Below are positions 24,122 through 33,153 of a stretch of DNA of 42,467 nt, one piece after another. This DNA is from Spirochaetaceae bacterium. Its GTDB lineage: Bacteria; Spirochaetota; Spirochaetia; SZUA-6; Bin103. The notes below the pieces were generated by a model, which was not told where the DNA came from, ran no database searches, and saw only the letters and a program-made list of their open reading frames with translations. The stretch covers positions 1 through 42,467 of the forward strand of contig JAPPNY010000247.1 in assembly GCA_028818385.1 (NCBI GenBank). The letters are read 5' to 3'. The position numbers and the translations under genes were made by a program. The number at the start of each line of letters is the position of its first letter. The first letter of the stretch is position 1.

Positions 24122-25246
24122 ATGCCGCCTGCCACCCGTTCGCAACTCTGCGCGGAACTCCGGGACTTGGGCCTCCGGCCCGGCGCGGCGGTGATGATGC
24201 ACAGCAGCCTGAGCGCGCTGGGACCGGTGGACGGCGGCGCCGCGACCGTGGTCGACGCGCTGCTGGACGCGGTCGGTGACGGCGGCACGCTGCTGGTGCC
24301 CGCCTTCCGCGACTCGGTGTGGGGCGACCCGGCCGAGTTCACCAACAGCGACTGCGACTGCACCAGCGCCGACGGCCTGTGCCCGAGCCGGCAGCGCGGG
24401 TTCCAGGGCGTGATCCCGGAGGAGGTGCGCCGCCGGCCCGGAAGCCTGCGGAGCTGCCACAAGACGCACTCCTGGGTGGGCCTGGGCGCCCGCGCGCGCG
24501 ACCTGCTTGCCGGGCACCGCGCGGCGCCCAGCTCGTGCGGCGCCGGCAACCCGTTCGAGCGGCTCGGCGACGACGACCTGGTGCTCACCCTGGGCGTCGG
24601 CGTCGACCGGGTGACGCTCTGGCACTTCTACGAGGAGGTGTGGCTCCTCCCCTACGCCGGTCACCTCTGGCCGGCCGAGCGCCACCTCAACAACACCGTG
24701 CCGGGCCTGCGCCTGCAGTACGAGCACCCCGGCGTCCTGCAGGACCTGTGCCGGGCGGCCGGCATCCTGGCCACCGGACCGGTGGGCAAGAGCACCTCCG
24801 GCCTGATGTCCGTCGGCCGGTTCCGCCGCTTCATGGCCGCCGCGCTGGCCAACGACCCGTGCTGCCTGGTGCTGCGCCCGCCGGACCGCTGTGACGGCGA
24901 CCTGGCGGTGGATGCCCTGCACAAGGCCGCTGCCATGCTGCGCGCCTGGCGGCGCACGGACCCCGACGCGCCGCCCGTCCGGCCCGCGATCGAAGAGCAT
25001 CCGCTGGCGCCCGTGCCGATCCCGGACGCCGCCGCTGACCGCGCCGGCGACCTCACGGTGCGGGAGGACTGCCCGGCGTTCGCCGGCTACCACGCGGCCG
25101 GCAGGATGCGCGTGCCGCTCTGCCGCGCCAACGGCCGCCACCCTGGCCTGTTCCGGCGCGGCGGCGCCTTCGACCGCCACGGGGTCACCACGTGCGGGAC
25201 GTGCGGTTGGCACGCCCGCTTCCCGCCCCTACCATCCGGCTCGTGA
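24122..25246 (+). CDS. AAC(3)-family N-acetyltransferase-like protein with a Cys-rich C-terminal extension
   Basis: The first about 270 of 374 residues follow the AAC(3) antibiotic acetyltransferase family: LGLRPGAAVMMHSSLSALG, GTLLVPAF, the SLRSCHKTHSWVGLG segment and LGVGVDRVTLWHFYEE. The extra about 100 residues end in a cysteine-containing block (CPAFAGYH...CRANGRH...CGTCGW) that could bind zinc. Bona fide resistance enzymes have RSxHPxxS; here it is RSCHKTHS, and an additional Cys cluster (CDCTSADGLC, 78-87) is inserted. Many family members are not resistance genes but act in antibiotic or sugar biosynthesis, so resistance should not be assumed. Its stop overlaps the next gene's start as GTGA, so it is coupled to the amidohydrolase. 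The ATG is preceded by TACGCT at 6 nt. Confidence 0.8.
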   Translation: MPPATRSQLCAELRDLGLRPGAAVMMHSSLSALGPVDGGAATVVDALLDAVGDGGTLLVPAFRDSVWGDPAEFTNSDCDCTSADGLCPSRQRGFQGVIPEEVRRRPGSLRSCHKTHSWVGLGARARDLLAGHRAAPSSCGAGNPFERLGDDDLVLTLGVGVDRVTLWHFYEEVWLLPYAGHLWPAERHLNNTVPGLRLQYEHPGVLQDLCRAAGILATGPVGKSTSGLMSVGRFRRFMAAALANDPCCLVLRPPDRCDGDLAVDALHKAAAMLRAWRRTDPDAPPVRPAIEEHPLAPVPIPDAAADRAGDLTVREDCPAFAGYHAAGRMRVPLCRANGRHPGLFRRGGAFDRHGVTTCGTCGWHARFPPLPSGS

Positions 25247-26244
25247 TCAAGTACACCGGCGACCACGCCTACCAGGACCACGACCGCGAGTTCTTCGAGC
25301 ACGAGCTGGCTTCCTTCGTCCCCGACAAGGTGTTCGACTGCCACGCTCACCTGTGGCGCGGCGACGCCTACGCCGCCCCGCTGCCACCGGGCTTTCCGGC
25401 CGATATGAACAGTGACGACTACCTGCGCCTGAGCGGGGAGGTGTTCCCGAACCGGACGCTGGGCGCCTGGTTCCTGCCCAAGCCGGCCGTCAAGAAGCGG
25501 GAGCAGACCCTGAGTGTCAGCGAGTGGGTCGGAGCGTCCCTGGAAGGCAAGCCGACCTGCCGCGGGGCCTTCCTGGTCAAGCCGGAGGACGACCCGGAGT
25601 GGGTGCGCGAGCATGCCCGCCGGCTCGGCCTGCGCGGGCTCAAGTGCTACCACACCTTCTCGCTGCGTACGCCGACGCTGGACTCCGAGATACCGGAGTA
25701 CCTGCCGGAGGCGGTTATGCAGGTGGCGCACGAGGAGGGGTGGTACGTGACCCTGCACATGGTCAAGGACCGGGCGGTCGCCGACCCCGGCAACCAGCAC
25801 TGGATCCGCACCTACTGCGAGCGCTACCCGGACATGAAGCTCATCCTGGCCCACTCGGCGCGCGGCTTTCAGCCGTCACACAACTTCGAGGGGCTGCCGG
25901 CTCTGGCCGACCTGCCGAACCTGTACTTCGACTCCAGCGCCAACTGCGAGCCGATGGCGCACGTGGCGATCATGCGCATCTTCGGCCACGACCGCTTCAT
26001 GTTCGGCACCGACTTCGGCGCCGCCAGCCACAGCCACGGCCGCCACTCCGCGGTCGCCGACACCTTCTTCTGGGTCTACGACGACGCGCCGGTCTGGAAG
26101 GAGAAGCACATGACGATCAAGCCGGTCTCCATCGTCCTGGAGCACCTGCGCTCGGTGAAGTGGGCGTGCTGGGCGGAGCGTCTCACCGACCGGCAGGTCG
26201 AGGACGTGTTCTGGAACAACGCCGCCCGTCTCTTCGAGCTCTAG
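25243..26244 (+). CDS. Amidohydrolase-2-type metal-dependent hydrolase
   Basis: Starting at GTG 25243, which overlaps the AAC(3)-like stop, gives 333 residues. It shows the TIM-barrel amidohydrolase-2 markers: HxH in VFDCHAHLW (His34/His36), the fourth-strand KCYHTF, LAHSARGF and the closing GTDFG. Relatives are decarboxylases or lactonases acting on aromatic or sugar-derived acids and bind Zn or Mn. An upstream GTG at 25192 would extend it into the preceding gene. Its stop is shared with the convergent DUF4038 gene. Coupling to the acetyltransferase-like gene suggests successive steps on one substrate, which is inference. Confidence 0.85.
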   Translation: MIKYTGDHAYQDHDREFFEHELASFVPDKVFDCHAHLWRGDAYAAPLPPGFPADMNSDDYLRLSGEVFPNRTLGAWFLPKPAVKKREQTLSVSEWVGASLEGKPTCRGAFLVKPEDDPEWVREHARRLGLRGLKCYHTFSLRTPTLDSEIPEYLPEAVMQVAHEEGWYVTLHMVKDRAVADPGNQHWIRTYCERYPDMKLILAHSARGFQPSHNFEGLPALADLPNLYFDSSANCEPMAHVAIMRIFGHDRFMFGTDFGAASHSHGRHSAVADTFFWVYDDAPVWKEKHMTIKPVSIVLEHLRSVKWACWAERLTDRQVEDVFWNNAARLFEL

Positions 26245-27989
26245 CGCGCCCCGTCGGCCTCAACGACAAGGACCCAGTCCTGCATGACCGGCGGGTTGGG
26301 CGACTGCCAAGCGCCGACGGCGTCCGGCGCAGCCGTGCCGATCTCGACCTCGTCACCGGTGACCGGATCGAAGAAGTACGCGCGCCACGTCGGGGAGCGA
26401 TCGAGGCCGGTCACCTTCACCCGGCCACCGTAGGCGGCGCTCGCGTGGGCGAGGACCGCGGGGTCGCGGCGGTCGACCGGGTCGACGGCGCGGTCGCGCT
26501 CCCGCTGCCGCATCACGTCGAACAGCACCTCGCCGGCCAGACACGGCACGAAGACGACGTACAGCCGGCCGGGGATACCCGCGGCGTACGGGGCGATGCG
26601 GTTGCCCGGCCCCTGGTGGTACTCCAGGCACTCCGGGAGCGGGCGCATCTCCCACCAGCGGTACCGGGAGAGGAATCGCGCCGCCAGGCCGATCTCCGTC
26701 GAGCCCGGCAGGGCCGCCGCCTCCTTCCACGTCACGCGGCCCCATGACTGGCCATGCGGCGACGCGCCGTACGGGTCGTCGCGCGTGCTCACCTGCCACA
26801 GGCCGTTGGCGCCGTAGGTGAACCCGTAGGCTCCGCTCAGGATCGACGACCAGTACATGAACCGCTGGACGTCCGCGAAGCAGGTGGCGCGGATGCCCTC
26901 GTAGCACGCCTCCGACATGACCACCGGCTGGCGCGGCGCGGCGCGGACCTCCTCCTCGATCATGTCGGCGTTGGTCGACAGCGTGTGGAAGCCGAAGTGG
27001 CCGGTCTGCAGCATGTTCACGTCCAGCAGGTCCGGCTCGTCCACCATGCGCCGTCCGTAGAAGGTGGGATGGATGGTAAGGGGCCGCTCGAACGGGTCCT
27101 GCCGCCGGACGTGGTGGAGCAGGCGCGTCCAGCCGGCGCGGAGCTCGTCCTCGGCCGCCTCGGCGCGCTCCGAGTCCCAGTCGGCGCCCGTGGTGTAGTA
27201 ACGGCTGGTCGCCTCGCCGGCCAGGCACCAGACCACCGGCAGGGCGCCGTAGCGCGCGATCAGGTAGTCCCAGTGGCGGCGGACCGACTCGGAGCCGCAG
27301 AGCTCCAGGTAGTAGCCCCAGCAGCCCACCACGCACGGCACCAGTCCCGACGAGACCAGGTGCGTGATCCGCTCGTCGGCCCGGTCCCAGTACGCGGGGT
27401 TGGGCCGGCCGAGGGCGTGGCCGGCGTCGCTCGCCCGCGTCCACGGGTGGCCGGCCTCGTTCTCGCCGCGCGGGTCGAACGGCGGCTGGTCCGGGTACAG
27501 GCCGGCGACGATCTGGACGAGGGTGAACCCCTTCTCGACGCGGTCCGCGGTCAGCCACCGGAAGTCGTCCGGCCACGCCAGGCGCCGGGTGAGGCCCATC
27601 CACCACGTGTCGCCCAGCCACTGGAACGGCGCGCCGTCGGCGTGCTCAAGGCAGGCGTGCTCTGCCGAACGGCGCAGCGGCCCGTGCCGGTAGAGCGGAT
27701 TGTCACCGTCGTACGGAATGACCTCGACTTCACCCTGCCGGCCGTGCAGCCCCTGGTCGGCGGTGTCGCTGCACTGCGTGCACCAGGTATGAACGCCCGG
27801 CAACGGCGACGCGTACCGGAAGGACCAGCGGTCCCCGCCGCGCCAGAAGGCGGGCACGCGGCGCTCGCGGCCCCGCGGGTCGCGCACCAGCGCGTGCAGG
27901 CCGACCTCGGTGTACGGGTCGGCGCGATCCACGCCGGACTGGACCGACCACTCGGCCACGGTGTTGGACGCGCACCGGTGACCGGTCAC
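26241..27989 (-). CDS. DUF4038 (GH140-like) glycosidase-like protein
   Basis: Starting at the GTG 27987-27989, overlapping the reductase stop (GTGA), gives 582 residues; a longer upstream frame only mirrors the reductase. It has the DUF4038/apiosidase-type TIM barrel: FQWLGDTWWMG, then VVWCLAGEAT (candidate acid/base Glu) and QPVVMSEACYEG (candidate nucleophile Glu), ending in a beta-sandwich-like C-terminal region with RAYFFDPVTG typical of the partner putative collagen-binding domain. An N-terminal beta-rich domain (DUF5060-like: YTEVGLHALVRDP) precedes the barrel. It probably releases a branched or rare sugar from a glycan. No signal peptide is seen. It is the third gene of the VOC/reductase transcript. 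Confidence 0.82.
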   Translation of the reverse strand: MTGHRCASNTVAEWSVQSGVDRADPYTEVGLHALVRDPRGRERRVPAFWRGGDRWSFRYASPLPGVHTWCTQCSDTADQGLHGRQGEVEVIPYDGDNPLYRHGPLRRSAEHACLEHADGAPFQWLGDTWWMGLTRRLAWPDDFRWLTADRVEKGFTLVQIVAGLYPDQPPFDPRGENEAGHPWTRASDAGHALGRPNPAYWDRADERITHLVSSGLVPCVVGCWGYYLELCGSESVRRHWDYLIARYGALPVVWCLAGEATSRYYTTGADWDSERAEAAEDELRAGWTRLLHHVRRQDPFERPLTIHPTFYGRRMVDEPDLLDVNMLQTGHFGFHTLSTNADMIEEEVRAAPRQPVVMSEACYEGIRATCFADVQRFMYWSSILSGAYGFTYGANGLWQVSTRDDPYGASPHGQSWGRVTWKEAAALPGSTEIGLAARFLSRYRWWEMRPLPECLEYHQGPGNRIAPYAAGIPGRLYVVFVPCLAGEVLFDVMRQRERDRAVDPVDRRDPAVLAHASAAYGGRVKVTGLDRSPTWRAYFFDPVTGDEVEIGTAAPDAVGAWQSPNPPVMQDWVLVVEADGAR

Positions 27990-28954
27990 CGCCACTCGCG
28001 GGCGAAACTGAACAGCCGGACCAGGCGTTCGTGATCGGCGTCCGGCAGGCGGGGCTCCTCCAGAGCCCGGATGTTGGCCTCCAGGTGGTCGAAGCTGCGG
28101 GTGCCGGTCAGCACGGTAGAGACCCCCGGATGGTCGGCCGCGAACTTCATGCCGGCGGCTACCACCGACTCGATCTCGCCGTGTACGAGCCAGCCGAGGG
28201 GATCGTCGTCCGGCACCGCATCCGGCGCCAGCGAGCCGTCGGCCTTCCAGGCGGCGATCCGCTCGGCGAGTTGCTCCGGATGCGGCAGCAGGTAGCGCGC
28301 CGGCGACATGTTCATCACCGCGAGCCCGTGCTCGGCGGCCAGCGGCAGCGCCCGGTCGCGGGCGCACTGGTTGAGGATGCCGTAGCGCAGCATCGACACG
28401 TCCCAGAAGGACGGATGCCGGGTGACGGCGTCGATCGTGACCTGGTGCTCCAGGTCATCGCCCATCCGCTCGCTGAAGCCGGCAAGGCGGATCTTGCCGG
28501 CCTGCTTCAGCCGCTCGATCGCCGATCCGTGGCGTTGGAAGACCGCATCGTAGTCCTCGGGCTTGAGCCCGTGGATGAACATGACGTCGACGTGGTCGGT
28601 CCGCAGCCGCTCGAGGCTGGCGTCCACCGCCTGCTCCAGCGCGCGGGAATCGCCGATCAGGACGCCCTCCACCGGTTCGCTGTCGAGCCCCGTCCACTGC
28701 GAATACGCCCACTTGGTGGACAGGAGATAGCTGTCGCGCGGCACCCCGGCCAGCGCGGCGCCCAGGAACGACTCGCTGTCGCCGTACCCTTGCGAGGTGT
28801 CGATCAGGTTGATGCCGCGATCCAGGCAGCGGTGCAGGAGGCGCGTCTTGTCCGCGTCGGAGATGCTCGCCTCGGTGAACGTGGTGGGGCCACCGGTACC
28901 GAAGCCAAGCAGGCTCACCTCGAGACCGCTGCGCCCGAGGGTCCGATAGTGCAC
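27986..28954 (-). CDS. Aldo/keto reductase
   Basis: The 322-residue protein starts HYRTLGRSGLEVSLLGFG, the usual AKR N-terminus. It has Asp and Tyr in LIDTSQGYGDSE, Lys in LLSTKWAY and His in MFIHGL, giving a complete tetrad. TVLTGTRSFDHLEANI near the C-terminus binds NADP(H). The GTG start lies 10 nt after the VOC-gene stop, and its own stop overlaps the DUF4038 start, so the three form an operon. It probably acts on the sugar released by the DUF4038 protein, though this is inference from context. It is distinct from the reductase at 21475. Confidence 0.9.
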   Translation of the reverse strand: MHYRTLGRSGLEVSLLGFGTGGPTTFTEASISDADKTRLLHRCLDRGINLIDTSQGYGDSESFLGAALAGVPRDSYLLSTKWAYSQWTGLDSEPVEGVLIGDSRALEQAVDASLERLRTDHVDVMFIHGLKPEDYDAVFQRHGSAIERLKQAGKIRLAGFSERMGDDLEHQVTIDAVTRHPSFWDVSMLRYGILNQCARDRALPLAAEHGLAVMNMSPARYLLPHPEQLAERIAAWKADGSLAPDAVPDDDPLGWLVHGEIESVVAAGMKFAADHPGVSTVLTGTRSFDHLEANIRALEEPRLPDADHERLVRLFSFAREWR

Positions 28955-28964
28955 GGCGGCAGCG

Positions 28965-29759
28965 CTATTGTTCGGGGGTCATCAGGCCGAGCGCGGCTCG
29001 CTGCGGATCGGCGATGACGGCGATGCGCCCCACGGTCGCGATGTCCGCGGCGGGCATCAGCACCGAGCCGCCGCCGGCCTCCGCCGCCGCGACGGCAGCG
29101 TCCGTGTCGTCGACCTGCAGGTAGGTGCTCCAGTGCGCGGGATGGCGCATCTCCAGCAGGTGCTCGGGCATCTTCATCACGCCGGCGACCGGGATGTCCC
29201 CGGCCATGACCACCGTGTACTGCACGCCGTCCGGCATCGGGGCGGTCTCCGTGCGCACGTCCAGCAGCGCGGCCAGGAATCCGGCGGCCGCGGCGGGATC
29301 GGCGGTCAGGACCTCCGCCCAGCAGAGCGCGCCGTGCTCGGCGCGGATCTGGGCGCCGATGCTCCCCCGCGGCTGCCAGAGCGACACGACGGCGCCGGTC
29401 GGGTCCTTGATGGTCGCCATGCGGCCGGCGTCGAACACGTCGAACGGCTCGGCCAGCACTTCCCCGCCGTGCTCGACGGCGCGCACCGCGGTGGCGTCGG
29501 CATCGTCCACCGTCAGGTAGACGTTCCAGTGAGGGGGAACGCCCATCTGCGCCTCCTCGGGCGGCTGCGTGTACATTCCGGCGACGCTGGCGCCGTCGAT
29601 GGTCGCGGTCGTGTAGAGCCGCTCGCCGGTCTCGTCCACCGGCATGTCCCGGTAGCTCCAGCCGAACAGGCGGGCGTAGAACGCCTTGGCGGCGTCCTGA
29701 TCGGTGGTGGACAGGTCGACCCACGACGGCGTCCCCTGCAGATAACGATCGATTCTCAT
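28965..29759 (-). CDS. VOC (glyoxalase/bleomycin-resistance fold) family protein, two domains
   Basis: The 264-residue protein consists of two similar halves, each a paired beta-alpha-beta-beta-beta VOC unit. The first starts with TPSWVDLSTTDQDAAKAFYA and contains GWSYRDMPV; the second starts with LCWAEVLTADPAAAAGFLA. WNVYLTVDD and WSTYLQVDD occupy equivalent positions. Such two-domain proteins act as metal-dependent lyases, isomerases or dioxygenases, or as binding proteins, and the substrate cannot be assigned. An AGAGAGG-type ribosome site precedes the ATG at 29757-29759. It is the first gene of the three-gene operon and follows the small gene at 29805-30020 by 45 nt. Confidence 0.85.
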   Translation of the reverse strand: MRIDRYLQGTPSWVDLSTTDQDAAKAFYARLFGWSYRDMPVDETGERLYTTATIDGASVAGMYTQPPEEAQMGVPPHWNVYLTVDDADATAVRAVEHGGEVLAEPFDVFDAGRMATIKDPTGAVVSLWQPRGSIGAQIRAEHGALCWAEVLTADPAAAAGFLAALLDVRTETAPMPDGVQYTVVMAGDIPVAGVMKMPEHLLEMRHPAHWSTYLQVDDTDAAVAAAEAGGGSVLMPAADIATVGRIAVIADPQRAALGLMTPEQ

Positions 29760-29804
29760 GTGTGCGTTTCCTCTCTTTGTATCGTCGCGGCGTGAAACCC
29801 GGAT

Positions 29805-30020
29805 CTAACGGTCTCCGCGCTCCTCATCCAGCAACCGCGTCGCGCTCCCTTCAGGGAGCACCCGAGGCATCTTTGGGTACAGATCGGGACGATTACGGGC
29901 GCCCTCGCGGATCCGCCGCAGGTCTTCGTCCGCGTCCTTGACGGCCGGCAGGCGACCTCGGCCACGCCACTTGGCCGGCGGGTCTTGCGGCTCCCGCTCG
30001 CGAGCGTCCGTCGCCTCCAT
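29805..30020 (-). CDS. Small charged hypothetical protein divergent from the XPB operon
   Basis: The 71-residue protein is rich in Arg, Glu and Asp (for example DADEDLRRIREGARNRPDLY). I do not recognise it. Support for it as a gene comes from a TANNNT box (TACCGT, 30027-30032) exactly six bases before the ATG at 30018-30020, the same spacing seen at other leaderless genes here. It is transcribed away from the helicase operon, with 114 nt between starts, and could be cotranscribed with the VOC gene. A small regulator or antitoxin-like protein is possible but not shown. Confidence 0.5.
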   Translation of the reverse strand: MEATDAREREPQDPPAKWRGRGRLPAVKDADEDLRRIREGARNRPDLYPKMPRVLPEGSATRLLDEERGDR

Positions 30021-30094
30021 GTGCGTACGGTACTGCTCAATATGGATTCCGCAAAGCAGAGCCGGAACGCCGGGGCTCGACCTTCGGACTCGCC

Positions 30095-30122
30095 GTGACC
30101 CTGAAGCCTCGCCCTCTATAAT
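30095..30122 (+). promoter_or_regulatory. Promoter of the XPB helicase operon
   Basis: A perfect TATAAT (30117-30122) with GTGACC (30095-30100) at a 16-nt spacing lies 12 nt before the helicase ATG. There is no Shine-Dalgarno sequence, and the transcript leader would be only a few bases. Confidence 0.65.
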
Positions 30123-30134
30123 CGAGCCGTCGCG

Positions 30135-31876
30135 ATGACCTCCGATCAGCCGCTCATCGTCCAGGGTGTCGACACGCTGCTGCTGGAGGTGGCCAGTCCC
30201 CGCTTCGAGGAGGCTCGCTCGCGCCTGCTCGCCTTCGCCGAGCTGATCAAGGCGCCCGAGCACGTCCACACCTACCGGATGACGGCGCTGTCGATCTGGA
30301 ACGCCCGTTCCGCCGGCGTCGGGGTGGACGACATCATCGGCACCCTGCACGAGTTCAGCCGCTACCCGGTGCCGGACGCCACGATCGTCGAGATCAGGAC
30401 CCATGCCTCGCGTTTCGGCAAGCTGCGGCTGATCGCGGACGACGACGGCTTGATGCTCGAGTCCCGCGACGACGAATCGATCGAGATCGCCCGCCGCAAC
30501 CGCGACGTCTCCAGGTGGCTGGGCGACCGCACCGGCCGGCGCACGTTCCAGGTCGACGCCGAGCGCCGCGGGCTGCTGAAGCTGGCGCTGGTGCGTGCCG
30601 GCTTCCCGCCGGATGACGAAGCAGGCTATACCGCCGGCACCCCGCTGGCGTTCGAGCTGCGAGAGACCACCCGTGGCGGCCTGCCGTTCCGGCTGCGCGA
30701 CTACCAGGACGAGGCGGCGCGCGCGTTCGAGGACGTGCGCCACTCGGCCGGCGGCAGCGGCGTGATCGTGCTGCCGTGCGGCGCCGGCAAGACCATCGTC
30801 GGACTGGCCTGCATGCACGCGCTGCAGACCACCACGCTGATCCTCTGCACCAGCGTCACGGCCGCCAAGCAGTGGATCGCCGAGACGCTCGACAAGACCA
30901 CGCTCACCGAGGATCAGATCGGCATCTACGCCGGCCCGCAGCGCGAGCTGCGACCGCTCACCGTCGCCACCTACCAGATGCTCACCCACCGCCGCCGCAA
31001 CGACGAGCCGATGGCCAACCTGGAGGTGTTCGACCGCGCCGACTGGGGCCTGATCATCTACGACGAGGTGCACCTGCTCCCGGCGCCGGTCTTCCAGATC
31101 ACCGCCGCCCTGCAGGCGCGGCGCCGGCTGGGGCTGACCGCCACGCTGGTCCGCGAGGACGGGCTTGAGGAGGACGTGTTCGCCCTGATCGGGCCGAAGA
31201 AGGCCGAGGTCCCCTGGCGCGAGCTGGAGCGCCAGGGTTGGGTGGCGACCGCGCACTGCACGGAGATACGCATGCCGCTGCCGCCAGCGCTGCGCATGGA
31301 GTACGCCGCGGCCGCCCTCGACAGCAGTTTCCGATTGCGGCTCAGAACCCGGACAAGCGTGCGCTGGTGCGCGCCCTGCTGAGCCTCCATCGCGACGACC
31401 GGATCCTGGTGATGGCGATGTACGTCGACCAGATCAAGGGCGTGGCGGACGCGCTCGACATGCCGGTGCTCACCGGCGCCTCATCGCAGAAGCGCCGCGA
31501 CGCACTGTTCCAGGCGTTCCGGGACGGTGAGGTCCGCTGCCTGGCGGTCAGCAAGATCGGCAGCCTGGCGATCGACCTGCCGGACGCCAACGTCGCCATC
31601 CAGATCTCCGGCACCTTCGGATCGCGCCAGGAGGAGGCGCAACGCCTGGGCCGCATCCTGCGTCCCAAGCGCGACGGCACGCAGGCGCACTTCTACTCCC
31701 TGGTCAGCGCGGCGACCGTGGAGCAGGAATTCGCCATGAACCGGCAGCGCTTCCTCTGCGAGCAGGGCTACGAGTATGCCATCGCCGACGCCCCGGACGC
31801 GGAGCGGGTGACGACGACCGCGGTAGCGGAGGCGATTGCCGAGGCCGGCGGGACGGTGCCGGGCCCCTCCGCGTGA
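30135..31876 (+). CDS. XPB/Rad25-type superfamily 2 DNA helicase, apparent single-base deletion
   Basis: The first frame covers about 400 codons: an N-terminal damage-recognition-like region (to about residue 180), RDYQDEAARAF, Walker A LPCGAGKT (213-220), the DEVH box (310-313) and LTATLVREDG (335-343). At about 31335 the frame breaks; the sequence is TTCCGATTGCGG where an extra A would give FRIAAQNPDK. The other frame then continues through helicase domain 2 (RILVMAMYVDQ, FGSRQEEAQRLGRILRPK) to 31876. The total of 1742 nt is one short of 581 codons. XPB helicases open DNA at promoters (TFIIH) or in repair; bacterial homologues occur in Actinobacteria and others. The stop overlaps the next gene's GTG (GTGA). 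It is either an assembly indel or a real disruption of the operon's lead gene. Confidence 0.85.
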
Positions 31877-33153
31877 AACTCGAAGACGTGTTCTGCCGGC
31901 CATTCCTGATCGACGACATGGCGACGCTCCTGATGGAGGCGATCGCCGAACCGCCCAGGCTCAAGGTCCATAGCCGCGAGCTGTACGCCCGCAACTCCCG
32001 CATGATCGGCGCCTCGCTCCCCGCGCTGCCGGCGGCGATCGTCCCCCAGTTCCCGCCCCTGCATCGCGATCGTCGCCTGTCACGGGCAGCGCAGTTCGCA
32101 TTCTCGCTGCGGTTGGCGGCATCGCAGGGCGACTCCCGCACGGGTCTCAGGCTGGTCGTGACCGATGCCGGCCGGCAGTGGCTGATGCGCTCGGCCAGGG
32201 AGCGCCTCAAGATGGTCCTGGACGTGCTGCGCGGCGACGCGATGCTCCATGGGCCGGCGGACGAGCATGTGCTTGATACGCGGTACGCCGAGGATCCCGA
32301 AGCACTGCCGCTGGACTTCGTGCCGTACCTGTACCAGATCGGCTGGTTCGCCGTCGATCCGGTCCGCGGCGTGATCGACGCCTTCCGCGCAGTCGGCCGG
32401 GAATCGACCGTGGACCTGCAGGCGTTCGTCCAACTCCACTGCGAGCAGCGCAATCCTCTGCTGAACGACCGGACCGTGGCGTATGCCGCCGGCGAAGTCG
32501 CGGAGCAGATCTGGGGATCGACCCTCCTGGCGTTCCTCTACGAGCGGCTGGTCCCGCTCGGCGGAGCTGCGCTCGGTCTCCTCGCAGACGGCAACGCGGG
32601 CTTCGCGATGACCGACGTGGGCCGCTACCTGCTGGGCGAGGCCGACGACTTCGAGCTCGACCTGCCGGAGGAGACCGGCGAGGCGGTCATCCAGCCCAAT
32701 TTCGAGATCGTGTTCCTGGCGCCCTCGCCGGTCGATCAGGTGCGCGCTCGGACGTTCGCGACACCTACCGCCGCGCTGCAAGGCCCGCAGTCGGTGGGCA
32801 CGCTGTTCGTCATCGAGCGGGCGTCCGTGCAGCGGGCCGTGATGGCCGGCCAGGATGCCGAGCAGGTGGTCGCGGCGGCCGGCGACCTCTCCAGGCAGCC
32901 GCTGCCGGCCAACGTGAGCCGGCAGATCCGCGACTGGGCGGCGGAGGTGCGCTGGATCGACGTGTGCCCCGCGCTGGTGGTCCACTGCGGCGACGCCGAA
33001 ACGGCAACGCGGGTGCAGGCGGCGGTCGGCAAGCGAGGCCGACGGCTTTCGGACACCGTGGTGGAGCTGGTCGGCGACGCCGAGCTGACGCCCGCGATGC
33101 GCCGCAAGTTGATCGGCCGGGGTGTCTTCATCCGCTCCGGAGGGTGCGCGTGA
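31873..33153 (+). CDS. Helicase-associated protein, Helicase_C_3 type (first paralogue)
   Basis: The 426-residue protein contains AVIQPNFEIVF (271-281), the hallmark of the XPB/Ssl2-like Helicase_C_3 domain, which in Actinobacteria occurs in a protein encoded beside XPB. It begins KLEDVFCRPFLIDDMATLLM, matching an internal position of the second paralogue at 33887-35541, and therefore lacks that protein's about 130-residue N-terminal winged-helix-like region. It ends in a compact basic segment (RKLIGRGVFIRS). The GTG start overlaps the helicase stop and its own stop overlaps the next GTG, indicating stoichiometric synthesis. It probably binds the helicase or guides it to DNA. The C-terminal half is nearly identical in DNA sequence to the second paralogue. 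Confidence 0.8.
   Translation: MKLEDVFCRPFLIDDMATLLMEAIAEPPRLKVHSRELYARNSRMIGASLPALPAAIVPQFPPLHRDRRLSRAAQFAFSLRLAASQGDSRTGLRLVVTDAGRQWLMRSARERLKMVLDVLRGDAMLHGPADEHVLDTRYAEDPEALPLDFVPYLYQIGWFAVDPVRGVIDAFRAVGRESTVDLQAFVQLHCEQRNPLLNDRTVAYAAGEVAEQIWGSTLLAFLYERLVPLGGAALGLLADGNAGFAMTDVGRYLLGEADDFELDLPEETGEAVIQPNFEIVFLAPSPVDQVRARTFATPTAALQGPQSVGTLFVIERASVQRAVMAGQDAEQVVAAAGDLSRQPLPANVSRQIRDWAAEVRWIDVCPALVVHCGDAETATRVQAAVGKRGRRLSDTVVELVGDAELTPAMRRKLIGRGVFIRSGGCA

Noticed and set aside
24122..25246. Aminoglycoside resistance gene
   Set aside because: The family match is clear but the length, altered motif and Cys-rich tail do not support a resistance call.
27990..28367. Upstream extension of the DUF4038 gene
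   Set aside because: It mirrors the aldo/keto reductase; GTG 27989 overlaps the reductase stop and begins the recognisable protein.
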